The notes beneath the pieces were generated by a model. That model was not told the DNA's origin. It saw only the letters and a list, made by a program, of their open reading frames with translations, and did not search any database. The position numbers and the translations under genes were made by a program. Shown piece after piece: positions 52,706 to 60,114 of a DNA stretch of 64,000 bases (its first letter is position 1; each line of letters opens with the position of its first letter). Source of the DNA: Actimicrobium antarcticum (lineage in GTDB: Bacteria; Pseudomonadota; Gammaproteobacteria; Burkholderiales; Burkholderiaceae_D). The stretch is from NCBI RefSeq assembly GCF_039536745.1, contig NZ_BAAAZE010000001.1, positions 62,001 through 126,000 of the forward strand. The letters run 5' to 3'.

Positions 52706-53326
52706 CTAGCGTGATCTTTCCGATGACTCTCCGCAAAGTGACGACGATGACGATCCTGACGGCGACGCTGTGAGAGACGCAGGCACGGAGACGGCATGCG
52801 CAGTCAGAATAGTGCCGACTTCCGATCGATGGCTATTGAGGTTGAACATCGCGCGGGCAATGCTCATCTCAGATCCCTCGCTTTCGCGCGGAGAAAAAAG
52901 ACCGGGTAAGCTCGCCAGGCCTGGCGCCACCACAGGATTGGGGGGCATCGGCTCAAACTGAACGAATGCCGACGATATCTGGGTAGGAATCGATGTCAGC
53001 GATGACTGCGGTGAGTGAGATTCGACGTGGATGCTCTCCCGTATTGATGAGAGTCCGCCAATAGAGGCCGCTGCTGTTTGGGAATGTGATCCAGCACTGG
53101 TTTCCGCTGCCGGGAGTGCGGCCCGTGCATGGGACTCGCTGCGATTTCCCAGGGATCGTCGAGGCGTTCGACCGGCTAGAGAACCTGACTGCGGTTGTCC
53201 GCCCGTTTGCTGTTGCGCACTGCGCGGACGATCCGCTGTTGCATGCCGTTCGACGACGCCCTCGTCTGGCTCACTGGTGGCCGGCCAGGCAAAACATCCG
53301 CCACATTTTGATACGGAAATGCCCAT
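52706..53326 (-). CDS. Putative type III secreted protein with N-terminal acylation motif
   Basis: No recognised domain. The 206-residue protein starts MGISVSKCGGCF: Gly2, Ser6, Lys7 and cysteines 8 and 11 form a typical eukaryotic N-myristoylation plus palmitoylation signal, seen in several plant-pathogen effectors. The first acidic residue is at 19, and the rest is Ser/Pro/Ala-rich (TSAGSHSQTAAAS, SPSGSSSSSLCGES), probably disordered. I choose this ATG because AAGGAG precedes it and the longer frame loses the motif. An hrp-box-like promoter lies 52 bases upstream. Secretion and acylation are inferred. Confidence 0.65.
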   Translation of the reverse strand: MGISVSKCGGCFAWPATSEPDEGVVERHATADRPRSAQQQTGGQPQSGSLAGRTPRRSLGNRSESHARAALPAAETSAGSHSQTAAASIGGLSSIRESIHVESHSPQSSLTSIPTQISSAFVQFEPMPPNPVVAPGLASLPGLFSPRESEGSEMSIARAMFNLNSHRSEVGTILTAHAVSVPASLTASPSGSSSSSLCGESSERSR

Positions 53327-53377
53327 TCGATACTCCTTGTTTGATTGATGGAAGCGTGGCGATGCCATGCGAGCTCA

Positions 53378-53405
53378 TGAGTGACCGTCAATCGATCCGG
53401 GTTCC
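53378..53405 (-). promoter_or_regulatory. hrp-box-like promoter C (HrpL-type ECF sigma)
   Basis: On the minus strand: GGAACC, 15 bases, then TCACTCA, one position from GGAACC-N15/16-CCACNNA. It lies 52 bases upstream of the acylation-motif gene and is outside other genes. Confidence 0.66.
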
Positions 53406-53613
53406 ATTGAACCCGTGCCATCCAGCTCTTGGGTAAGCCAGATTGCAGGTACATCAATGGATGAACCTGCTGGCGCGCAGCAGATCCAGCTTGATTCGCC
53501 TTTGAAAAAAACTCGTCTATACTTTCGCCTTCAAAAGCACGTTTGACCTCCGACGTGCGCTTCTTCCACTTGTTTGATTACCTGACCGGCATCACCACCG
53601 TGTCCACACCAAC

Positions 53614-55980
53614 TTGAATCGTTCCGCATCCCGCCGCCTGAAACAACGTGTCCTGATTGCCTTCCTGGGCCTGTGTGCCGTTGGCGCTTTTTTTGTCATG
53701 CTGCTGCTCGGTTATGCGTTCCTGATCGTCGCGCCGAATATGCCTGCGCTGGATGCGCTGACCGATTACAAGCCCAAGATTCCGCTGCGTGTGCTTACCG
53801 CGGACAATGTGCTGATCGGCGAGTTTGGCGAGGAACACCGTAACTTCGTGCCGATCAAGCAGGTTCCGGCACAAATGAAGAACGCCGTTCTGGCCATCGA
53901 AGACAGCCGTTTCTATGAGCATGGTGGCGTCGATTTTGTCGGCCTGTTGCGGGCCATCGTCAAGGACCTCGGCGGCGGATCAGCGCAAGGTGCCTCGACC
54001 ATCACGATGCAGGTTGCCCGTAATTTTTTTCTGACGCGGGATAAAACGCTGTCGCGTAAGGTCAACGAGATCATGCTGGCGTACAAAATTGAACGCGCCT
54101 TGTCGAAAGACCAGATTCTGGAGCTGTACCTGAACCAGATTTATCTGGGGCAGCGCGCTTATGGTTTCGGCAATGCAGCACAAACCTATTTCGGCCGGCC
54201 ATTGAACCAGCTCAGCATTGCCCAGTTTGCGATGCTGGCCGGTTTGCCAAAAGCGCCGTCTGCCTATAACCCGATCGTCAATCCGAAGCGTGCTCACATT
54301 CGCCAGCAATACATCCTGCAGCGCATGCGCGACCTTGGTTTCATCACGCCAGTCGAGTACCAGCAGGCAGTCGATGAAGACATCAAGGTGCGTACAAGCG
54401 GGCGCGGGCCGTATGCGGTCCATGCCGAGTACGCCGCCGAGATGGTGCGCAAGGCGATGTACGCGCAATACAAGGAAGAGGTCTATACGCGCGGGTTCAC
54501 TGTCGTCACGACCCTGCGTTCGAGGGATCAGCAGGCCGCCTATGCAGCGCTGCGGCGTGGCGTGATGGATTACGAGCGACGTCATGGCTATCGCGGTCCG
54601 GAAGCACTCATCGATCTGCCGTCCGATGCCGAAGATCGACAGGATGCGATCGATGCGGTCCTCGAAAAACATCCCGACAGCGATGAACTTCAGGCCGCCG
54701 TGGTCACGTCGGCATCCGCCAAACTGGTGCGCGCCACGCTGCAGTCCGGTGATGATATCGAGATCAGCGGCGACGGATTGCGCTTTGCAGCAGCTGGCCT
54801 GAATGCGAAGTCGGCGGCCGCGTTACGCATTGCGCCGGGAGCAGTCATCCGCGTCAGCGCCGATGTAAAAAATCGCTGGTCGATCACGCAGCTGCCGAGT
54901 GTGGCGGCGGCCTTTGTGTCGCTGGACCCGCAAACCGGTGGTTATCGGGCGCTGGTGGGTGGCTTCGATTTCAACCTGAGCAAATTCGATCACGTCACGC
55001 AGGCATGGCGCCAGCCGGGCTCCAGCATCAAGCCGTTCATTTATTCGGCGGCGCTTGAAAAGGGATTCAGTCCCGGCAGCCTGATCAACGATGCGCCATT
55101 GTCGATTGGTGGCGAGGCGGGAGTTGCGTTATGGCAGCCCAAGAACGATGACAATGTGTACGACGGCCCGATCAGCATGCGTACCGCGCTGGTGAAATCA
55201 AAGAACGTTGCCTCGATCCGTGTTCTGCGCGCGATCACGCCAGAAGCTGCGCGCGATCACTTGTCCCGTTTCGGTTTTGATGTTGCCAAGCAGCCGGCCA
55301 ACCTGACGCTGGCACTTGGTACCGGTTCCGTGACGCCGGCACAGATGGTCGGCGCTTACGCCGTGTTTGCCAATGGCGGTTATCAGGTCACGCCGTACCT
55401 GATCCAGTCGGTCACCGATGCCCGTGGCACGCTGCTGGCGGAAGCCCGGCCGGTACTGATCGGAGAAGAGTCGGTCCGTGTCCTGGATGTGCGCAATGCC
55501 TTTGTGATGGACTCCATGTTGCGTGACGTGACGCGCTTCGGCACTGCGGCAGCGGCATCGCGTCTGGGTCGCACCGATCTGGCCGGAAAAACCGGTACCA
55601 CGAATGATTCGGTCGATGGCTGGTTTGCGGGCTATGGCGGCGACGTCGTGGCGGTGGCATGGATGGGATACGACGACCCGAAGTCGCTCGGCAGTCGCGA
55701 GTTCGGCGCCACGCTGGCGTTGCCGGTCTGGATGAACTACATGCAGGCGGTACTCAAGGGAAAACCCCTGATGCAGCATTCGGCGCCAGACGGATTGAAC
55801 CGGGATTTTGGTGACTGGGCCTACAACGAATTTTCCAGGGACGGCGGTATCCGTTCGGTCGGCATGGATGAACCGGGTGCTGTTCGCGCACCGGAAGAAA
55901 CCGGCTTTTTTGGTGAACGGCTGACACCACCAGACCCCGAAGCCGCCCGTCTCAAGGAACTTTACGGCAGTGGTAACTGA
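53614..55980 (+). CDS. mrcA: Penicillin-binding protein 1A
   Basis: A 788-residue class A PBP polymerising and crosslinking peptidoglycan at the inner membrane. One N-terminal helix (LIAFLGLCAVGAFFVMLLLGYAFLIV) is followed by the GT51 domain with catalytic Glu in AIEDSRFYEHGGVD (about residue 96) and QGASTITMQVARN. The transpeptidase has SSIKPF (Ser near 470), SKN in VKSKNVA, and KTGT near 658. The only standard start downstream of an in-frame stop at 53575 is TTG, without a clear ribosome site. It converges with and overlaps the flavoprotein gene by 19 bases. Confidence 0.92.
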   Translation: MNRSASRRLKQRVLIAFLGLCAVGAFFVMLLLGYAFLIVAPNMPALDALTDYKPKIPLRVLTADNVLIGEFGEEHRNFVPIKQVPAQMKNAVLAIEDSRFYEHGGVDFVGLLRAIVKDLGGGSAQGASTITMQVARNFFLTRDKTLSRKVNEIMLAYKIERALSKDQILELYLNQIYLGQRAYGFGNAAQTYFGRPLNQLSIAQFAMLAGLPKAPSAYNPIVNPKRAHIRQQYILQRMRDLGFITPVEYQQAVDEDIKVRTSGRGPYAVHAEYAAEMVRKAMYAQYKEEVYTRGFTVVTTLRSRDQQAAYAALRRGVMDYERRHGYRGPEALIDLPSDAEDRQDAIDAVLEKHPDSDELQAAVVTSASAKLVRATLQSGDDIEISGDGLRFAAAGLNAKSAAALRIAPGAVIRVSADVKNRWSITQLPSVAAAFVSLDPQTGGYRALVGGFDFNLSKFDHVTQAWRQPGSSIKPFIYSAALEKGFSPGSLINDAPLSIGGEAGVALWQPKNDDNVYDGPISMRTALVKSKNVASIRVLRAITPEAARDHLSRFGFDVAKQPANLTLALGTGSVTPAQMVGAYAVFANGGYQVTPYLIQSVTDARGTLLAEARPVLIGEESVRVLDVRNAFVMDSMLRDVTRFGTAAAASRLGRTDLAGKTGTTNDSVDGWFAGYGGDVVAVAWMGYDDPKSLGSREFGATLALPVWMNYMQAVLKGKPLMQHSAPDGLNRDFGDWAYNEFSRDGGIRSVGMDEPGAVRAPEETGFFGERLTPPDPEAARLKELYGSGN

Positions 55981-57209
55981 TCCAGCCAGCTGATGGCACC
56001 GAGCGCCGCATGGCGTCCGGTGGCAAAGCAGGCCGTCAGCAAATAACCGCCGGTGGGCGCTTCCCAGTCCAGCATTTCACCGGCGCAGAACACGCCGGGC
56101 ACTGCTGCTGCCATGAGTTGAGCATCCAGTGCGCTAAAACGGACCCCGCCGGCGCTACTGATGGCTTCATCGATCGGACGGGTCGACGTCAATGTCACTG
56201 GCAAGGCCTTGATCGCCACTGCCAGTTTGGCGGGATGATGGATGTCTTCTTTCGACACCAGTTCGCGTAGCAAACCCATCTTCACACCGGCCAGCCCGAC
56301 CCGACTTTGCAAATGGCTGGCGAGCGAGCGCGACCCACGCGGATGCGCCACTTCCGCCAGCACCCGTTCGGCATCCTTGCCTGGTGCGAGATCGAGTTCA
56401 ATCGTGACCGAGCCGTGTGCCGCAATCTGGTCGCGCAAGGTCGCCGACAACGCGTAGATCAGGCTGCCTTCGATACCGTCGGCACTGATCACGCATTCGC
56501 CGATGCGGATATGCGCAACGCCGTCGCCGTCGTGCCAGCGGATGGCGATCGTTTTCAACGGCAGGCCGGCAAATTTTTCCTGGAAAAACGGACTCCAGCC
56601 GACATTGAAACCGCAATTGGCAGGCTTCAGGTCAGCGACATCAATACCGCGCTGCGACAACCACGGCACCCAAGCGCCATTCGATCCCAGTCGCGCCCAG
56701 CTGGCCCCACCCAATGCCAGCACCACGGCATCCGCCCTGGCCGCAAGGCGTTCGCCGGCGTGCTCGAAGACCAGCGCACCGCTGTCATCCCAACCTTGCC
56801 ATGCGTGCCGCATGTGAAACCGCACACCGGCGGCACGCAAGCGATGCAGCCATGCACGCAGCAACGGCGCTGCTTTCATATCTGCCGGGAAAACCCGTCC
56901 GGACGAACCGACAAACGTTGCGATGCCAAGTCCGTTGCACCAGGCCCGCAAGGCCGTCGCATCGAAGGCATCGATCACCGGTTGCAGCGTGGATTGGCGG
57001 CTGGCGTAACGTGACAGGAATGCCGGCGATGGCTCGTTGTGGGTCAGGTTCATGCCGCCTTTGCCGGCCAGCAGGAACTTGCGTCCGACCGATGGCATGG
57101 CGTCGTACAGATCGACCTGTACGCCGGCGTTGGCGAGTACTTCAGCCGCCATCAGTCCTGCGGGGCCACCGCCAATGACGATGGCGTGGCGTGGGTGAGT
57201 CGATGTCAT
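55962..57209 (-). CDS. HI0933/YhiN-type flavoprotein (TIGR03862-like)
   Basis: A 415-residue FAD protein. HAIVIGGGPAGLMAAEVLANAGVQVDLYDAMPSVGRKFLLAGKGGMNLTHNEP is the dinucleotide fold with the family's GKGGxNLT signature; LALGGASWARLGSNGAW and the C-terminal GVFCAGEMLDWEAPTGGYLLTACFATG fit a family of uncertain function, possibly tRNA- or redox-related. It starts one base before the rarD stop codon region ends, so it is cotranscribed with rarD. Confidence 0.88.
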   Translation of the reverse strand: MTSTHPRHAIVIGGGPAGLMAAEVLANAGVQVDLYDAMPSVGRKFLLAGKGGMNLTHNEPSPAFLSRYASRQSTLQPVIDAFDATALRAWCNGLGIATFVGSSGRVFPADMKAAPLLRAWLHRLRAAGVRFHMRHAWQGWDDSGALVFEHAGERLAARADAVVLALGGASWARLGSNGAWVPWLSQRGIDVADLKPANCGFNVGWSPFFQEKFAGLPLKTIAIRWHDGDGVAHIRIGECVISADGIEGSLIYALSATLRDQIAAHGSVTIELDLAPGKDAERVLAEVAHPRGSRSLASHLQSRVGLAGVKMGLLRELVSKEDIHHPAKLAVAIKALPVTLTSTRPIDEAISSAGGVRFSALDAQLMAAAVPGVFCAGEMLDWEAPTGGYLLTACFATGRHAALGAISWLDQLPLP

Positions 57210-57210
57210 G

Positions 57211-58122
57211 TCAGCTTTCGTTGATTGCGGGTGCGGCCGGTCGATTGAGCTCGCGATTTTTCCAGACCCGCAAGATACCTTCACCGGAATACACCACCAG
57301 CGCCGACCAGATCGCTATGAAACCGATCAGGCGATCCTGGCCAAATGGTTCGTTGTAGAGCAGCACACCCAGCAGCAGTTGCAGGGTAGGGCCCAGATAC
57401 TGCAGCAGGCCGAGCGTCGACATCGGGATGCGTCGCGCGCCGGCCGCAAACAGCAGCAGTGGAATGGCCGTGATCGGCCCCGCAGCAACCAGCAGCCATT
57501 GCGACGTTGCCGATGCAGACAGGAAGGCATTCTGATGATGCAGCGTCAGCCATCCCAGATACCCCAACGCAAACGGAAACAGCAGTAGCGTCTCCAGCGA
57601 CAGACCCTCCAGTGGTCCCAGTTTTGCGGTCTTGCGCATCAATCCATAGACACCGAACGACAGCGCCAGTGCCAGACCGATCCATGGCGGATGACCGCTT
57701 TGCCAGGTCAGCCACGCGACGCCGCAGGCAGCCAGTGCCACCGCGATCCATTGGCCGAAGCGCAGTCGCTCGCCCAGCAACAGGTAACCCAGCAAGACAT
57801 TCACCAGCGGATTGATGAAGTAGCCCAGGCTGGAATCAATGATCCTGCCGTTATTGACGGCCCAGATATAGATAAACCAGTTGGTCGACAACAGCACTGC
57901 ACTGAGCGCAAAGCTGGCCAGTACTTTGGGTTGGCGGGCCACGTCGCGTAGCCAGCCCCATTGCCTGCGCCACGCCAGCACGCACAGCATTAAGAGCAGC
58001 GACCAGACCATCCGGTGCAGCAGAATCTGCGTCGGTGCGATGGCTTGCAGTGCCTTGAAATAGAGCGGAAACAGACCCCAGATGATGTAAGCGGTCGCGG
58101 CGAAGAGCATGCCTGTGCGCAT
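57211..58122 (-). CDS. rarD: EamA/RarD family transporter
   Basis: A 303-residue inner-membrane protein with ten predicted helices from two EamA repeats. YIIWGLFPLYFKAL near the N-terminus, LLSTNWFIYIWAVNNGRIIDSSLGYFINPLVNVLLGYLLLGERL and PLLLFAAGARRIPMSTLGLLQYLGPTLQLLLGVLLYNEPF are typical of RarD. Its substrate is unknown, though the RarD name came from chloramphenicol sensitivity. I start it at MRTGMLF, giving a normal first helix; an upstream frame adds a basic leader. Confidence 0.9.
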   Translation of the reverse strand: MRTGMLFAATAYIIWGLFPLYFKALQAIAPTQILLHRMVWSLLLMLCVLAWRRQWGWLRDVARQPKVLASFALSAVLLSTNWFIYIWAVNNGRIIDSSLGYFINPLVNVLLGYLLLGERLRFGQWIAVALAACGVAWLTWQSGHPPWIGLALALSFGVYGLMRKTAKLGPLEGLSLETLLLFPFALGYLGWLTLHHQNAFLSASATSQWLLVAAGPITAIPLLLFAAGARRIPMSTLGLLQYLGPTLQLLLGVLLYNEPFGQDRLIGFIAIWSALVVYSGEGILRVWKNRELNRPAAPAINES

Positions 58123-58316
58123 GGATGGAAATCTCGGTAAGGGAAGCGCGCCAGTCGGCGTGCGGGGGCGCAATTATGCCACTGCGCAGGCAGCGTCGCG
58201 GTTTTCGTTGGCAAATCTAAATGCTGATCCTGTCTTGAAATGCCAGCTTGGCGGTTCCGCAGTGACCCTATCGAACATCGAGGTAGAACCAGAGATTTGA
58301 GGTTGATGGGGGTTGG

Positions 58317-58703
58317 TTATGGTTTTACTGCTTCGTGGTCACGATCTTCATTGCCGGCATCCCGGCGTAATGCAGGAAGTTGTTTGAGTAACGCCGGCAG
58401 CCATTCTTGTACTGTCTCCCACACCACATTGAGGTCGACGTCGAAGTAGCCGTGAGCCATGCGATTGCGCATGCCGCGCATATGGTGCCACGGCACCTCG
58501 GCGTGCTCCTCGCTAAACGCGGCATAGCGGGACAGCACGTTCGTGGCTGTCTCGCCGATGATGATGATGCTCATGATGACGGCTTGTTGGGTGCGCTTAT
58601 CGACCAGGAAGTCATCCTTGACCATCCCTTCCACGAAACTGCATGCATTGGATGCGGCTTGCTGTATGTGATCGAGATAATCCGGCAGTCGGTTCTCGCT
58701 CAT
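58317..58703 (-). CDS. hepT: HepT-type HEPN ribonuclease toxin (DUF86)
   Basis: A 128-residue all-helical HEPN RNase. The catalytic RX4HXY motif is RNRMAHGY (Arg79, His84, Tyr86). IIGETATNVL and WHHMRGMRNR match DUF86/HepT. It is made from the same operon as the nucleotidyltransferase MntA, whose stop it overlaps by four bases; MntA would AMPylate the Tyr and neutralise the RNase. The gene order antitoxin then toxin is standard for this pair. Confidence 0.9.
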   Translation of the reverse strand: MSENRLPDYLDHIQQAASNACSFVEGMVKDDFLVDKRTQQAVIMSIIIIGETATNVLSRYAAFSEEHAEVPWHHMRGMRNRMAHGYFDVDLNVVWETVQEWLPALLKQLPALRRDAGNEDRDHEAVKP

Positions 58704-58990
58704 ACCGGTTGCGCTTCCGCGAGTACCCTGGCTCGGAATTTTGGCGATAGATCGCCAGGGGTTAGCAAATCAACATGGACACCTAGCAGTGATTCCAATT
58801 CGTAATGCAGGCCACCGAGATCTATCAGTGTGGCGCCCGGCAGCGCATCGACCAATAGATCAAGATCGCTGCCTTCCCGATCAGTGCCATGCAGCACCGA
58901 ACCAAAAACGCGCGGGTTCGCCGTGCGAAATCGGCTCACTGCTTCCCGCACTGCAATTCGCTTCATGTCGAGCGCAACGGACGGTCGCAT
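58700..58990 (-). CDS. mntA: MntA-type nucleotidyltransferase antitoxin
   Basis: A 96-residue minimal nucleotidyltransferase. GSVLHGTDREGSDLDLLV contains the GSX10DXD metal site (Gly30, Ser31, Asp42, Asp44), and VHVDLLTPGDL provides the later acidic residue. It is thought to add AMP to the HepT tyrosine. The first ATG begins MRPSVALDMKR; an ATG eight codons later is an alternative. It diverges from the S4-domain gene. Confidence 0.9.
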   Translation of the reverse strand: MRPSVALDMKRIAVREAVSRFRTANPRVFGSVLHGTDREGSDLDLLVDALPGATLIDLGGLHYELESLLGVHVDLLTPGDLSPKFRARVLAEAQPV

Positions 58991-59319
58991 GGGTATCCTT
59001 TCTTGTCTGACTTGCTTCCAATATCAATAGCCCGAGAATAGCACTTCAAGTCCTGTTTTCAAGAACCGCAACGACTTGACCTTGCGTGCTGCACTCGATA
59101 TGCCGGCTGACGTCTCGCAAATCTGCATTCTCAAAAAAGCAGGAGGCTGCCTACCGTGAAGTTCCATTCCGTCTGCATGCCCAGAATGGGCGTTTGTCCT
59201 TCTGCCAGCTACTATCGTCGCTATCCGTGCAGGAAGTCCTGAGCCAGCGTTGAACCAATGCGGATCGGCACCGGTACAATGCGCCCTTGATTTTTCCATC
59301 CATTTAAGTTGATCCACAC
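58991..59319. other. Divergent promoter region, mntA and S4-domain gene
   Basis: No supported gene in this 329-base gap. Frames present have no start signal or family character. It must contain promoters in both directions; no operator-grade palindrome was seen. Confidence 0.4.
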
Positions 59320-60045
59320 ATGACAGACACAATCCGCCTCGCCAAGCGCGTGGCCGAAGAACTTGGCTGTTCGCGCACTGAAGCCGAACAATTCATTGAA
59401 GGTGGATGGATTACGGTGGATGGCGTACTGACCGAGGAGTCGGGAGCGCGTGTCGGCGCAGGACAAGAGATCGCATTGCTACCCGATGCCGTGCTGGCAC
59501 CGATCGAGCCGGTCACCATCCTGCTGCATAAACCGGCAGGGATGCGTACCGTCGATGCGATCGATCCTGACCTGCACTGGATCACGGCGGAAACCCTGAT
59601 GCCGAACGACCGCTCGGGGCTGCGCTTCCTGCGCCGTCACACGCGTGGCCTGACCCTCACCAATCCGCTCGAAGACAGTGCCAGCGGCTTGCTGGTGCTG
59701 ACGCAGGACTGGCGCGTCGTGCGCAAGCTGGTGGACGAAGCCAATCGCATCGAACAGGAATTTGTCGTCGACGTCATCGGCTCGCTGGACGCCGCCGGCC
59801 TGGATCACCTGCAGCACGGCATCAAATGGAATGGCAAGCTGATGGCACAGATGAAGGTCAGCTGGCAGAGCGAGCAACGCCTGCGCTTTGCGATGAAAGC
59901 GGCAGAGCGCGGTCAGATCGCTTATCTGTGCGAGAAGGTCGGTTTGCAGGTGGTGTCGATCAAGCGCCTGCGCATCGGGCGTATGCCGATGGCGTCACTG
60001 GCCGCAGGGCAGTGGCGGTATTTGCTGGGGTATGAGCAATTCTGA
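59320..60045 (+). CDS. S4-domain RNA pseudouridine synthase-like protein with altered catalytic motif
   Basis: A 241-residue protein of the RsuA/RluF class. The N-terminal S4 domain (IRLAKRVAEELGCSRTEAEQFIEGGWITVDGVL) binds structured RNA, and ILLHKPAGMRTVD with LTQDWRVVRKLVDEANRIEQEFVVDV begins the synthase fold. Where family members have the active-site R-L-D-x-D/T, this reads NPLEDSASGLL, so the catalytic Asp aligns with Glu118. Either it uses Glu, or it is a noncatalytic RNA binder. It is a single gene between divergent mntA and convergent ygiQ. Confidence 0.82.
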   Translation: MTDTIRLAKRVAEELGCSRTEAEQFIEGGWITVDGVLTEESGARVGAGQEIALLPDAVLAPIEPVTILLHKPAGMRTVDAIDPDLHWITAETLMPNDRSGLRFLRRHTRGLTLTNPLEDSASGLLVLTQDWRVVRKLVDEANRIEQEFVVDVIGSLDAAGLDHLQHGIKWNGKLMAQMKVSWQSEQRLRFAMKAAERGQIAYLCEKVGLQVVSIKRLRIGRMPMASLAAGQWRYLLGYEQF

Positions 60046-60057
60046 CGGAAGTTTTGC

Positions 60058-60102
60058 GCGGGTTTGTTCCGCAGGTTAACTAACCTGCCAGAGCAAACCC
60101 GC
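60058..60102. terminator. Bidirectional hairpin between convergent genes
   Basis: GCGGGTTTG and CAAACCCGC enclose a second perfect hairpin, GCAGGTTA/TAACCTGC with a two-base loop. It lies between the S4-domain gene and ygiQ, which converge. The T tract is poor on the plus side; on the minus strand AACTTCCG follows. Confidence 0.6.
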
Positions 60103-60114
60103 ACGATCTACTAC

